Below are positions 27,956-36,730 of a DNA stretch of 58,843 bases, in pieces. Position 1 is the stretch's first letter. The number at the start of each line of letters is the position of its first letter. This DNA is from Nitrospirales bacterium. GTDB taxonomy: Bacteria; Nitrospirota; Nitrospiria; Nitrospirales; UBA8639. The position numbers and the translations under genes were made by a program. The notes under the pieces were generated by a model that was given only the letters and a program-made list of their open reading frames with translations, was not told the origin of the DNA and did no database searches. The stretch lies in the NCBI GenBank assembly GCA_029261255.1, contig JAJDBQ010000184.1, positions 1 through 58,843 of the forward strand. Reading direction: 5' to 3'.

Positions 27956-28723
27956 ATGTTTAAGACCTTGAAATCAAAAACAATTCTCAGCTGTGTCTTT
28001 GTCGCACTCCTCGTGTGGGTTCCAGCTCATGGATGGGCGGGAGATGATGAACCGGATCAGCCACGTCTGACCGTCTCGGCAGAAGGTAAGATGAACGTAT
28101 CGCCGGATAAAGCGGTATTGAGCTTTGCGGTAGAAACTGCAGGGGGCAAATTGGCGAAAGTTCAAGAAGAAAACCGAGAACGAATGGATCGGGTGATGAA
28201 AGAATGCCAGAGATTAAACGTAGAACCAAAATTTATCCAAACCACCTCCTTAAATGTCACCCCGGAGTATCCTCCTCGCCCCCGACGGTCTTCCGGTGGG
28301 TCGTTGGAGCAGACCATCCCGCGTATTATTGGTTATCGCGTCGTCCATCAGGTGAATGTTGAGGTTCGGAATCTGGATAATGTCGGCAAGGTTGTCGATC
28401 GAGTGTTAAAAGTCGGCGCCAATCGGTTTTCTGGTATAACGTGGGGCTTACAAGACCAGCAGCCAACGAAACTCACGGTCTTACAGCTGGCCGCTTCCAA
28501 GGCTCAAGCGAAAGCAGACACTCTGGCCCAGTCATTGAAGCTTAAATTAGTGAAGATTATGAACGTCATGGAAGGTGGTGTGTCAGTTGTGGCACCAGCG
28601 GTACGATATCGTATGGCGAATGCGGCGATGGCGATGAGCGAAAGCGCCGATGCTTCGGTCTCGGCTGGAGAACTCACCGTACGGGGCACGGTAACGTTAG
28701 AGTACGAAATTAGCTCTCAATAA
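27956..28723 (+). CDS. SIMPL-domain (DUF541) exported protein
   Basis: 255 residues. A signal peptide ends near GWAG (about residue 25). The mature part begins RLTVSAEGKMNVSPDKAVLSF, the standard SIMPL opening, and continues with GYRVVHQVNVEVRNLDNVGKVVD and the LAASKAQAKADTLAQSL helix. Family members are periplasmic or envelope proteins linked to oxidative-stress tolerance in some species. GTGGGG lies 8 bp before the ATG at 27956, which is preferred to the TTG at 27950. Confidence 0.88.
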   Translation: MFKTLKSKTILSCVFVALLVWVPAHGWAGDDEPDQPRLTVSAEGKMNVSPDKAVLSFAVETAGGKLAKVQEENRERMDRVMKECQRLNVEPKFIQTTSLNVTPEYPPRPRRSSGGSLEQTIPRIIGYRVVHQVNVEVRNLDNVGKVVDRVLKVGANRFSGITWGLQDQQPTKLTVLQLAASKAQAKADTLAQSLKLKLVKIMNVMEGGVSVVAPAVRYRMANAAMAMSESADASVSAGELTVRGTVTLEYEISSQ

Positions 28724-28807
28724 ATATACATTGGAAATTCCAGTTTTAGCCAATAGATCAAAGGTGTACATCGAATTTTAGAATTTCCCCTCCTTTATAA
28801 GGATCGG

Positions 28808-28864
28808 GAATGTTTCCGAAGAGGAACATTCGGAGGTAGAAGTCGTTGAACGACTCTACTCCTC
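28808..28864 (+). terminator. Two adjacent hairpins between SIMPL and CobW-like genes
   Basis: GAATGTT (28808-28814) pairs with AACATTC (28825-28831). AGTCGTT-G-AACGACT (28841-28855) sits within imperfect flanking arms GAGGTAGA and CTACTCCTC. There is no T-run, so termination would have to be factor-assisted; an RNA-processing or regulatory role is equally possible. Confidence 0.4.
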
Positions 28865-28888
28865 GATCAAGCTTGATTGACGTACGAT

Positions 28889-29818
28889 ATGACCACCGAA
28901 CCTAACCCCATCTCTTCTCCCAATGAACCCACGAATCCCGTACTGGGTGTGCCAGCCTTAGTGGTTTCTGGTTTTTTAGGAGCTGGCAAAACGACCCTCG
29001 TCAAGCATCTCATCACGGATGCTCAGCAACAGGGGCTGAAGCTGGCAGTGGTCTCAAATGAATTTGGAGAATTGGGTATTGATAAGGCTCTGCTACAAGA
29101 AGCTGGTGGGCCGGGATATGTCGAGTTGGAAGGTGGCTGTGTTTGTTGCCAATTAACCAATGAATTACTTGAGACTCTTCAGAGTTTATGGGAGACCATA
29201 CGCCCCGATCGCATTGTGGTTGAAACATCTGGAGTGGCGTTGCCCTTTGAAACACTCATGACCTTTTGGCGAGAGCCCATAACTGAATGGGTGGGAGAAA
29301 GTTTGGCTGTGGTGGTCGCGAATGCAGAACAAGTGGCCGACGGGAGGGATTTGGAAGGTACGTTCGAACAGCAAGTGTCGTCGGCCGATATCGTGGTGCT
29401 GAATAAAGTGGATTTAGTTCCTGAAGAATCTCTGGGGAAATTGGAACACATCCTTCAGGACATGGCTCCTGATGCGCCAATGATTCGAAGTATTAAGGGG
29501 CAGGTTGATACGAACGTGGTCTTTCCTCCCACACCAACTCAAACCCCTTCATCTAAACGAAAAGGCCAGTCTGAGCATAGGCCTCACACACATGAAGCCT
29601 TTGAATCAGAAGAAATTTCCATCTTGCCGAAGATCACACCGGAAGAACTCATCCAACAACTTCAATCTCTTCAAGCGCTTCGCATCAAAGGCATTGTCAA
29701 CACGTCAGAAGGTCTCAAATTGGTCCAAGGCGTTGGCCCACGAATTGATCTGAGTGTTCCTCCCTCAAATCTTCCTCAAGAAATAATTGGCCGTCTGGTG
29801 GCCATCCGCCGAAAATAG
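28889..29818 (+). CDS. CobW/COG0523-family GTP-binding metallochaperone
   Basis: 309 residues. Walker A GFLGAGKTT at 28-36, the metal-binding CVCC at 84-87, and the GTP-specificity NKVD near 172 define the family. A short His-containing linker (EHRPHTHEAFE) and a reduced C-terminal domain follow. COG0523 proteins use GTP hydrolysis to deliver zinc, cobalt or other metals to client enzymes. The client cannot be told from the context. The frame also opens with a TTG at 28877; the ATG at 28889 is preferred although neither has a good ribosome-binding site. Confidence 0.88.
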   Translation: MTTEPNPISSPNEPTNPVLGVPALVVSGFLGAGKTTLVKHLITDAQQQGLKLAVVSNEFGELGIDKALLQEAGGPGYVELEGGCVCCQLTNELLETLQSLWETIRPDRIVVETSGVALPFETLMTFWREPITEWVGESLAVVVANAEQVADGRDLEGTFEQQVSSADIVVLNKVDLVPEESLGKLEHILQDMAPDAPMIRSIKGQVDTNVVFPPTPTQTPSSKRKGQSEHRPHTHEAFESEEISILPKITPEELIQQLQSLQALRIKGIVNTSEGLKLVQGVGPRIDLSVPPSNLPQEIIGRLVAIRRK

Positions 29819-29868
29819 AGTGGAAGCCGTTCCTTGTGTGTGGCCAAATCTGTCCACATCTGTCTTTG

Positions 29869-30249
29869 CTAAGGCGACCTTTCTTGCCAAAACCGCGTGA
29901 GATCGAAAGAGAGTTGGCGGTGGTGCTTAATGGAAAGGAAGACAATCTGTTTGTTCCGAAGGAGATACAGCACCAGGTAGTCATCGATGATATATTCTCG
30001 AAGATCATCGTCGAGGTTAAGACGTGTGTACAATTTCTTAGTCAAGGATGTGGCTTCGGAGGAATGGATCGTATTTGCTAGGAACGATCGGCCTGACTTC
30101 GGAAATCCATAGAGCTGTGGGACGATGTCATTGAATAGGCGGTCGAGGAAGCGTTGAAAGGGCTTGAGTCCTTCTGCCCCTAAAAACGTTTGAATGGCTA
30201 GAAGGTTATCGGAGAAGTTTTGAGTAAAAATTGGCCGTTTAGCGGCCAT
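29869..30249 (-). CDS. RelE/ParE-family toxin
   Basis: 126 residues from the ATG at 30249. The pattern FTQNFSDNLLAIQTFL, a middle basic segment (FPKSGRSFL), and the terminal strand pair YLVLYLLRNKQIVFLSIKHHRQLSFDL fit the ParE/RelE fold. ParE poisons gyrase and RelE cleaves mRNA on ribosomes; which applies here cannot be decided. The start lies inside the antitoxin gene (11-bp overlap), the usual coupled arrangement. A longer in-frame opening would overlap the antitoxin extensively and is rejected. Confidence 0.8.
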   Translation of the reverse strand: MAAKRPIFTQNFSDNLLAIQTFLGAEGLKPFQRFLDRLFNDIVPQLYGFPKSGRSFLANTIHSSEATSLTKKLYTRLNLDDDLREYIIDDYLVLYLLRNKQIVFLSIKHHRQLSFDLTRFWQERSP

Positions 30250-30520
30250 GCCGAGTTTTGAGTTGGGAGAGTGACAGCGTGTTTCCTTCAGCAAGATCCT
30301 CGATCCCGCGGATGGCCTCTTCAAGAAGCGTGAGGTGAATGTGCTCGCGCTCAAGACGGTGGTAATGGTCTAAGCGGTTTGCATCGATCAATGCAGCACA
30401 ACTTTCCCCATTCTTCGTAATGATTTTTTCTCGTCCCTTGGTCTGTACCTCTTCGCACAGTTCCGTCAATTTTGTTCTCGCGTGAGTCAAAGAAATAATG
30501 TCCTTGGATGAGATAGCCAT
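30239..30520 (-). CDS. Phd/YefM-family antitoxin
   Basis: 93 residues. SSKDIISLTHARTKLTELCEEV and REKIITKNGESCAALID match the N-terminal DNA-binding fold of Phd/YefM antitoxins. The C-terminal helix (HLTLLEEAIRGIEDLAEGN) would wrap the toxin. It precedes and overlaps the toxin gene. Such antitoxins repress their own promoter with the toxin as co-repressor; a candidate operator lies about 40 bp upstream. Confidence 0.82.
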   Translation of the reverse strand: MAISSKDIISLTHARTKLTELCEEVQTKGREKIITKNGESCAALIDANRLDHYHRLEREHIHLTLLEEAIRGIEDLAEGNTLSLSQLKTRHGR

Positions 30521-31011
30521 ACGCGTTCCTCCTATTGTAGTTAGGGTACTATTCTGTGCAGAATTCTGTCAAATATCTATCCGGCATAGAGTCTGTCTCG
30601 AAGATGGCATTCTCATCCTACCAGCGATGCTCATCACGGGCCTCAATAGTACAATTACCGACGGCCTTTTTAGGAATGTGACGTCTGCTGGGTACTGAGC
30701 GGTGGGGTTTTCGATCTTTCCCGGCAACGCGTGGCCTGTGAGTTTGAATAATACTTTCGTGGGAACCTTTGGTAGGGATGCTGCGGGCAACTTCCTCGTC
30801 TGGCACGTTGTGTGTCTAGGTCTCTGATGGGCAAGTCATACTAAGTGTGGTACCGGCATGATGACGATTCGGTCATTCGAGTGATTTGGTCATTTTGAAC
30901 TTGGGAGTGCAGGGGACGGATGTCCCCTGCTTCCACTCAGTTTGCGAGCAGGAGTCCAGGCGATGGCGCGGTACGAACGGCCGATTGTCCGGGGTGTTGT
31001 CAGAACCTCTC
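30521..31011. other. Gap with a strong hairpin and unassigned sequence
   Basis: 491 bp. GCAGGGGAC (30909-30917) and GTCCCCTGC (30922-30930) form a perfect 9-bp stem with a GGAT loop; it may end the globin transcript, which stops at 31012. The part from 30570 to 30830 contains protein-like text in several broken frames but no gene I can support. Confidence 0.5.
30551..30568. promoter_or_regulatory. Candidate toxin-antitoxin operator
   Basis: CAGAATTCTG (30559-30568) is a perfect 10-bp palindrome. It overlaps a direct repeat ATTCTG at 30551-30556 and again at 30563-30568. The distance to the antitoxin start (31-39 bp) suits autoregulation by a Phd-type repressor. Confidence 0.4.
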
Positions 31012-31488
31012 CTACTTTTTAATTCTCGCTTCGACCACATAGTCGCGAAGACCGCCGACTTTGGTCATGAGTTCATCCAGTTCTTTTTGTGGAACTTTGA
31101 ATTCTTTTAAGGTTGTCACTAAATGACCCGCCACGATATCAAATTCTTTATCAGTCACACCCAAGCCGACATGGGCCTCTCCTAATGGGCGATTAATTTT
31201 TTTGCAAGGCCCACCGGTATTGGCGCACATCAGATTTTTATTCTTTTGTCTTAATTGGTTTCTGGTATCTGTGCCCATTCCCACAAAATAGCGCCCGACA
31301 ACGGGATCTTCCCATATTTTAGTAAGAAAGACGTCGACGACAGCTGAGATCGCGTCATAGCCACCAAGACGTTCATACAATGACCGATCTGTCTCGGCCA
31401 GACTTAGGCTGGAGGTAGCACCAATGATAGAAAAAATCATAACCAAAGACAGGGTTTTGAAGAAATGTGCAATGCTCTGTGTTTTCAT
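31012..31488 (-). CDS. Exported group 1 truncated hemoglobin (first of two)
   Basis: 158 residues from the ATG at 31488, chosen because AAAGGAGG lies just upstream. A signal peptide ends near SLAE (about residue 31). The globin begins SLYERLGGYDAISAVVDVFL and has the typical ATG/NTGGPC segment (NTGGPC at 90-95). The proximal heme His is likely His106 in AHVGLG. Truncated globins bind O2 or NO and can act in NO detoxification or sensing. Export to the periplasm is unusual for the family. It is at the 3' end of a minus-strand cluster with a second globin and a two-component system. Confidence 0.88.
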   Translation of the reverse strand: MKTQSIAHFFKTLSLVMIFSIIGATSSLSLAETDRSLYERLGGYDAISAVVDVFLTKIWEDPVVGRYFVGMGTDTRNQLRQKNKNLMCANTGGPCKKINRPLGEAHVGLGVTDKEFDIVAGHLVTTLKEFKVPQKELDELMTKVGGLRDYVVEARIKK

Positions 31489-31569
31489 CCGTCCTCCTTT
31501 ATTGTGAGTTAGCATATTGCGAATTGTAATTCCCTAGACCTTCTTTCTCAACAGGTGTGTCCTATCGGC

Positions 31570-32072
31570 CTATTTGACATCCACTGTCATAATCACAAAC
31601 TCCTTGTTCATCTGCGAGCCTTGGTGTGGTTCGACATATGTCCCGTCATAGTAATACCATTGCAGAGGTTTCATTTTTCCAAGTTCACTGGGATGGCGTG
31701 GTAGTTTGGAGACGTCGAGACCGTTAGCTATAAAGGTGGCTGGATTCAGATAATACACCACGTCTTCTTTCCTTTTTTCTGGAGTTTGTGAAAAATGGAT
31801 CATATTATGTTTGGTGACAGTCTCTAACATACACATTTCCCCACTGGCATCCGTGGCATCAATTGAGATCATTTTTGAACCAGAGCCAAGGATGTTGGCA
31901 ATAGCATTGATTTCTTTTCTCGCAGTACCCTCTAGTTTCAAGACCGGACCAAATTCCTCTTTGACATTCTCCTGCCCCCCCCAGCTAGGCCGATTGATGG
32001 TGTGGCCGCAAGCAAAATACCACTCCCCATTATTGTCACTAATAACGTCGTGAAAGTTCGGTGTTGCCTCAT
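31570..32072 (-). pseudogene. Exported protein of unknown function, frame broken at a G8 run
   Basis: An ATG at 32072 preceded by AAGGAGG opens a clear signal peptide (TLLVTIMGSGILLAATPSIG). Near 31975-31982 a run of eight G shifts the frame and a stop follows. With nine G (or six) the frame continues as QENVKEEFGPVLKLEGTARKE and on to the stop at 31570, giving about 167 residues. The body contains QWYYYDGTYVEPH and no domain I recognise. It lies between the response regulator and a globin. The break may be phase variation by slippage, a real mutation, or a sequencing error. Confidence 0.6.
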
Positions 32073-32226
32073 TGCTTCCTCCTTACGTAAGAAATGGTGA
32101 TTGCACAATATTCCTAAGCTGCAATGTGTGTCATTAGCTAAGGATGATGCCCTTACTGTAAATCGATGGGCCTATGTGAGGGTATCCGTATAATCACGAT
32201 TTGACCGTAGAGAAATATCGAGTGAG

Positions 32227-32246
32227 GTATCGAATATATTCGATAC
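32227..32246. promoter_or_regulatory. 20-bp perfect palindrome
   Basis: GTATCGAATATATTCGATAC reads the same on both strands. It lies about 155 bp upstream of the exported unknown gene and 70 bp downstream of the response-regulator gene. Its length and symmetry suit a dimeric regulator, possibly the adjacent NarL-type protein, though NarL-family sites are usually shorter heptamers. Confidence 0.5.
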
Positions 32247-32316
32247 GGAATCTGACTCGCTGGATGTGTCGGTAAGGGAGGGTGAGGCGAGCTATGGAAG
32301 AAAAGACAGAAGGCGA

Positions 32317-32973
32317 CTAACCGATCAACCCATGCTTGCTCGCATACAGCGTGAGATCAGCATTACTCGTGAGATGCATTTTTTCGAGAATATGTGCTCG
32401 GTGAGTGCTGACCGTGGTCACACTGATACACAGTTCATCGGCAATGGTTTTGTTTGGTTTTCCCGAAGCAATCATCAAAAAAATTTGAAACTCTCGGTCA
32501 GAAAGTACTTCATGTACAGACTTGAGAGGGTCTGTGTGTAGTCCCAGTACGAGTTGTTGAGTTAAAGCCGGGCTCACAAACTTTCCGCCTTGGTGAACGG
32601 TGCGAATCGCTTCGACCAATTTTTCAGGGGCACTGGTCTTGGATAGGTAACCTGAGGCGCCTGCCTTCAGCAAACGAAGCCCAAACTGATCTTCTGAATA
32701 GATACTCAGTATGATAACCGGTACATGAGGATGAGTGCGTTGTAACTCAAGCAGTACATCTAGGCCAGATTTTTCTGGCATTTCAATATCCATAACGACC
32801 ACATCTACTGATAGGGTTTTCATCTTGGTCAATACGTCTTGGCCTGTTGCCGCTTCATCGACTACGAGCAAGTCTCGTGTTTTTGAGAGAATTTGCTTCA
32901 ACCCCTGACGGACCACTGCATGATCATCAGCAATGAAGACCCGAATGGGTTTGGAGTGGTGTTCGTTCATCAT
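32317..32973 (-). CDS. NarL/FixJ-family response regulator
   Basis: 218 residues. The receiver domain has the acidic pair DD16-17, the phosphorylated Asp62 in VVVMDIEMP, and a conserved Lys in GYLSKTSAPEKL. The C-terminal LuxR-type helix-turn-helix contains LSDREFQIFLMIASGKPNKTIADELCISVTTV in the family pattern. It is expected to activate or repress promoters on phosphorylation by the kinase encoded two genes upstream. It follows the second globin gene by 30 bp on the same strand. Confidence 0.93.
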   Translation of the reverse strand: MMNEHHSKPIRVFIADDHAVVRQGLKQILSKTRDLLVVDEAATGQDVLTKMKTLSVDVVVMDIEMPEKSGLDVLLELQRTHPHVPVIILSIYSEDQFGLRLLKAGASGYLSKTSAPEKLVEAIRTVHQGGKFVSPALTQQLVLGLHTDPLKSVHEVLSDREFQIFLMIASGKPNKTIADELCISVTTVSTHRAHILEKMHLTSNADLTLYASKHGLIG

Positions 32974-33003
32974 CTGTTTGTGAGTACGTTCGTGGCGAAT
33001 ATT

Positions 33004-33498
33004 TTATGACTCGGGTTCCTCCACAATCTTTACTTGCAGACTCCCAATAAGATGAAGGAGCTCTCGTTGCTCCTGTTCTTTAATCTTGAGGGTCTGGAGT
33101 GTCTGGGTTAAATGAGTGACCGCGACGTTCCAATCACTGTAGGTGATACTCAATCCTTCGTGGGTGAGTTTCATCTTACGATTGATGATTTTGCAGGGTC
33201 CTCCCGTATTCTTGCACATGAACAGTTTATTTTTCTGACGTAAGTGTTCACGAGTGTCCGTGCCCATCCCCACAAAGTATCGACCAACCTGCGGATCGGT
33301 GAACATTCTTTGTAGGAATCCATCAATAATATTGGAAATGGTGGCATACCCACCCAATCGTTCATAGAGTGATGCTGGTTCTTCGCCATGGCTCAAGTTC
33401 GGGAATATCAATCCTCCCCCTCCGATAATCATAGTCAGGATACAAGATGTACAGAGGCAGACAAATCGCTGATATGCTCCTAAGGACGGTCGTGGCAT
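33004..33498 (-). CDS. Exported group 1 truncated hemoglobin (second)
   Basis: 164 residues. A hydrophobic N-terminal segment (CTSCILTMIIGGGGLIF) and the SHGEE junction indicate export. The globin part closely parallels the product of 31012-31488: SLYERLGGY, VGRYFVGMGTDTR, and NTGGPCK are shared. The proximal His is likely His113 in LTHEGLSIT. It sits between the sensor kinase and the response regulator, an arrangement that suggests the globin is an accessory ligand-binding component or a target of the pathway (inference). GAAGGAGG precedes the start. Confidence 0.87.
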   Translation of the reverse strand: MPRPSLGAYQRFVCLCTSCILTMIIGGGGLIFPNLSHGEEPASLYERLGGYATISNIIDGFLQRMFTDPQVGRYFVGMGTDTREHLRQKNKLFMCKNTGGPCKIINRKMKLTHEGLSITYSDWNVAVTHLTQTLQTLKIKEQEQRELLHLIGSLQVKIVEEPES

Positions 33499-33528
33499 TA
33501 ATCTATCCTCCTTCTGCTCAAAGGGATT

Positions 33529-35064
33529 CTAAGGGTCCGTCGGTTTTGAGCAAGGAACCATGATGGCTATATGTGTCCCGTCTTCTGGACTGCCACTGAT
33601 TCTCACTTCTCCACCGAGATGAAACACACGTTCTCGAATTCCAATCAATCCTAGAGAGTGAGTGTTGGCCACATCATGGTCGCCAATGCCTTTACCGTTG
33701 TCATGGACGTCAAGGTGGCAAAATCCGTTCTTTCGTTCAACGTGAACTCTTACATGAGTGGCCTCAGCATGTCGAGCTACATTGGTTAACGACTCTTGCA
33801 ACACTCGAAAACACGTGACGGCTCGTTCGGAATCGACCAAGAGATTTCCTGATCCCATCCCAAACTGGACCTGTATCCCTGTACGACGTTGGAACTCTGT
33901 GGTTTGCCATTCGATGGCTTCGGCTAGACCAAAAACCTCCAGAATTTTAGGGCGCAATTCTAAGCAGATGCGTTGGACGCTTCCCACCGTTTGGTCAATT
34001 TGATCGTTCATAGAATGAATCGTTTCACGAACGATGCCGGGACGGTCGAATAGCTCTTTTTCAAGGCATGATAAATCCATCTTTAATACCGTTAAGGCCT
34101 GCCCCAACTCATCATGCACTTCTCGAGCGATTTTGGTTTTCTCCTCCTCACGGATGGATTGAAGTCGGTGGCTGAGATTGCGCAATTCTTCTTGTGAGTG
34201 AAGTAACTGGGCTTCAATTGCCTTGCGATTGGAGATTTCATCTTTTAGCCCCTGATGAGAGAAAGAAATCTGATCAAGAAACTTGCGTTCTCGTTGCAGG
34301 AAAAATACAGCCATGGATAATAGTGAGGCCATCACGAATCCAAACAGCAGTACGCTGGTTTTGAGTAAGGGTTGTTGGGGTAACTCGAGATGAATCCATA
34401 GCCCAAGTGTCATGATCATGATTCCGGTGCCCACCAGTATGGGCAACCATTGGGGGACTCCAATGACTTTGTGTTGTTCGTTTCTCCAGGCAAACGCGAT
34501 CAGCCCGACGGCGAATAGCCCAAATCCACCAGGTACGTGGACAGCCATGCGGAGATAGTTTCCCCATTCTTCCGCTCGATACAAATCCATAAGATGGGTA
34601 AAAAGGGCCAGGGCACTTAGGGCAAAGATCACAGTGCCTAATATCCCAGAGATGATTGTTGCGTATGTCTTTGTTCGCGGGTTCGTCACACCAAGGAAGA
34701 CTAAGCTTGTGAGCAAAAAACACAAGACCGTAATAGGTGCGATGGGAGAGACAAGCGAATGGGTTGTTGAGGAAGACGAGGTTTCGAAGATGTTCAACGA
34801 AAAAGGAAATTCAATAAGGGACAGTGCACTCAGAAGAAGAACAAGAATGCCCACTCCTTGAGTGGCGCGAAATCGTGAGGAATTTAAAGCGATGAGTCCT
34901 AGCCCACTGAGTACAAACCCCACCGAAACGGGAATGGACATGGGAACTAAGGTGGATCGAATTTGAATCAAAGAAACTTGGTTAGTTGACCACGCAAATA
35001 AGGTAAACCCTCCCAGTGCGATTAGCCCAACTCCGCAAATCAGAGAGAAAATTGATCTAGACAT
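33529..35064 (-). CDS. Membrane-bound sensor histidine kinase (NarX/DegS-type core)
   Basis: 511 residues. About eight membrane helices fill residues 1-256, with no large periplasmic domain. A short coiled coil follows, then the HisKA_3 box with phosphorylated His317 in IAREVHDELGQAL. The ATPase domain has a DNGKGIG box and SLGLIGIRERV. It pairs with NarL-type regulators. Because the sensing part is only membrane helices, it may read a membrane, quinone or small diffusible signal, or interact with the exported globin encoded immediately downstream. Confidence 0.92.
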   Translation of the reverse strand: MSRSIFSLICGVGLIALGGFTLFAWSTNQVSLIQIRSTLVPMSIPVSVGFVLSGLGLIALNSSRFRATQGVGILVLLLSALSLIEFPFSLNIFETSSSSTTHSLVSPIAPITVLCFLLTSLVFLGVTNPRTKTYATIISGILGTVIFALSALALFTHLMDLYRAEEWGNYLRMAVHVPGGFGLFAVGLIAFAWRNEQHKVIGVPQWLPILVGTGIMIMTLGLWIHLELPQQPLLKTSVLLFGFVMASLLSMAVFFLQRERKFLDQISFSHQGLKDEISNRKAIEAQLLHSQEELRNLSHRLQSIREEEKTKIAREVHDELGQALTVLKMDLSCLEKELFDRPGIVRETIHSMNDQIDQTVGSVQRICLELRPKILEVFGLAEAIEWQTTEFQRRTGIQVQFGMGSGNLLVDSERAVTCFRVLQESLTNVARHAEATHVRVHVERKNGFCHLDVHDNGKGIGDHDVANTHSLGLIGIRERVFHLGGEVRISGSPEDGTHIAIMVPCSKPTDP

Positions 35065-35190
35065 TTTATTGTTCTCATGCGTCGGGTGAAAAATGATGTT
35101 GGAGCTTTTGGTTTACTCTCTATCCTATTCCGTTTTTTGGTCCCAGGGCTAGCTTGGTGAATGTAAGCTGTACTCCAAGGTAGTCGTTGT

Positions 35191-36552
35191 TTAGAACAAC
35201 CAAGAAATGCCGCTCACGATTGTTCGGGGTTGGCTTGGGAAATGATTCAGGTCGAGGGCTACGGTGGAATTCATTGGGGAACCTGAGTCAAAATGAAATA
35301 AGCTGTATGGGCTTCGATGATTTCCCACATTAATTATTCCCAATGAAGTCCTTAGATTTCCGTTTTTTCCGCCCATAGTATATTGATAGTGGACGAACAT
35401 ATCGAAAGAGTGGAATGCGGGGAATACCTGATTGTTAGTTATTCGTTTGCTTATGTACTGCCATTGGAGAGTGGTCGACCACTTCAGATGTAATGCTGTG
35501 CGGAGTGCTGCACGTCCGACTAATTGTGGAAAAAGCGGTATTGGTTGTGAGGATTTCCGAAAGGTGCGGGGAGAGATGGTGAATCCGCCTGTAAAAGCCG
35601 TTTGATTTGGAAGATCGATCCTTCCATCCAAATTAAAGCCATAACGCTGTGATGGCCCGTGGTCCTGAAATTCTTCCTCTTCCAGATTATAGGAAAAGTC
35701 GGTGTTGCTTCTTGTTGCCCAAAAAGAGCCTCGTATCTCCGTTTGACTTCCAGGACTGGCCAGAAAACCTAATTCAAGGAACTGTATTTGGTTAATTTGT
35801 TGTTCAGCAGTACTTCCAATGGGTTCGTGATCATCAAAACGATAGAAGCCTTTCCCAAGATTGACAAAAAATTTGGTATTCACCCAGGGACCAAAACGTA
35901 GGCTTCCCTTGAAGCTTGGAACCGTGGTGTTCCCTTGTCCTCTTGGTTCTAATGAGCAAGTCGTACGGCAAGTATGCTGAAGGTCGAAGGAGAGGAGGTT
36001 CAATCGAAAATTGCTGACTATGCGTATCCAAGAAAGGGGTTGAGATTCCACTAATAGATAGGGAGCGAAGACAGTATCAATTAAATGTTGTTGCTGCTCA
36101 GAGCTACCTTGGCTGATTTTGGATAGGGGTATGGATTGAACAGGAGCATCCTCAATGATGGTCTCAATGCCGAAACGGAGTATACTGGTCCGGTTGAAGA
36201 ATTTTTGATGGGTTTGTACCCCTGTATGGGTACGGTAAATTGTTCGAGGTACAGCAGATTCAGAAAGGTCCCAATTGACTGGATCATTCAGATAATTGAA
36301 AAATTCTTCTAAAGGATCGTCAGTTTCTTGTGATCCAGAGAATTCAAAGAACGCGAGATTGGTTTCACCTAATGGTGCATGGTACTGGAGTGACTCAAGG
36401 TATCCTGATGACTGAAATGTATTTTGTGGAACCTGTCCCCATACCGTAGGGCTGTTGCTTGCAAAGAGAGCAAAGCATATTCCAAGAATAGGAAGAACAG
36501 AACTTGTGAAATTTGTGATGCGGAGCAAGAAACAACGGGAACGGGCAAACAT
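35191..36552 (-). CDS. Outer-membrane beta-barrel protein, TonB-receptor-like without plug
   Basis: 453 residues. A signal peptide ends about residue 38 (VWGQ). The rest alternates polar and aromatic residues like TonB-dependent receptor barrels, with strands such as FELGFLASPGSQTEIRGSFW-type hairpins, and it ends in Trp-Leu-Phe, an aromatic terminus expected for barrel insertion. No plug domain or TonB box is visible, and the length is well below the usual 600 or more. It lies 179 bp downstream of a free STN-domain protein. AGAGGG precedes the start. Confidence 0.65.
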   Translation of the reverse strand: MFARSRCFLLRITNFTSSVLPILGICFALFASNSPTVWGQVPQNTFQSSGYLESLQYHAPLGETNLAFFEFSGSQETDDPLEEFFNYLNDPVNWDLSESAVPRTIYRTHTGVQTHQKFFNRTSILRFGIETIIEDAPVQSIPLSKISQGSSEQQQHLIDTVFAPYLLVESQPLSWIRIVSNFRLNLLSFDLQHTCRTTCSLEPRGQGNTTVPSFKGSLRFGPWVNTKFFVNLGKGFYRFDDHEPIGSTAEQQINQIQFLELGFLASPGSQTEIRGSFWATRSNTDFSYNLEEEEFQDHGPSQRYGFNLDGRIDLPNQTAFTGGFTISPRTFRKSSQPIPLFPQLVGRAALRTALHLKWSTTLQWQYISKRITNNQVFPAFHSFDMFVHYQYTMGGKNGNLRTSLGIINVGNHRSPYSLFHFDSGSPMNSTVALDLNHFPSQPRTIVSGISWLF

Positions 36553-36730
36553 TAAAAAACCCTCTGTCGAATGTGCATTACTTGAGTTACGAGGAGAACG
36601 TGAAAAATGGATTTCTTATTTCTGAAATTTCTCGACTAAGTAAGGGAAAGGTAAGAATCTCTGAAGGAAAAAACGCTAGCTCATACTGAAAGACTGGCTA
36701 TTGAGGGCCGAAGATAAAGGGCCTTGGGTA

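Noticed and set aside
29869..30354. Longer toxin starting at 30354
   Set aside because: It would overlap most of the antitoxin end and adds residues unlike ParE/RelE.
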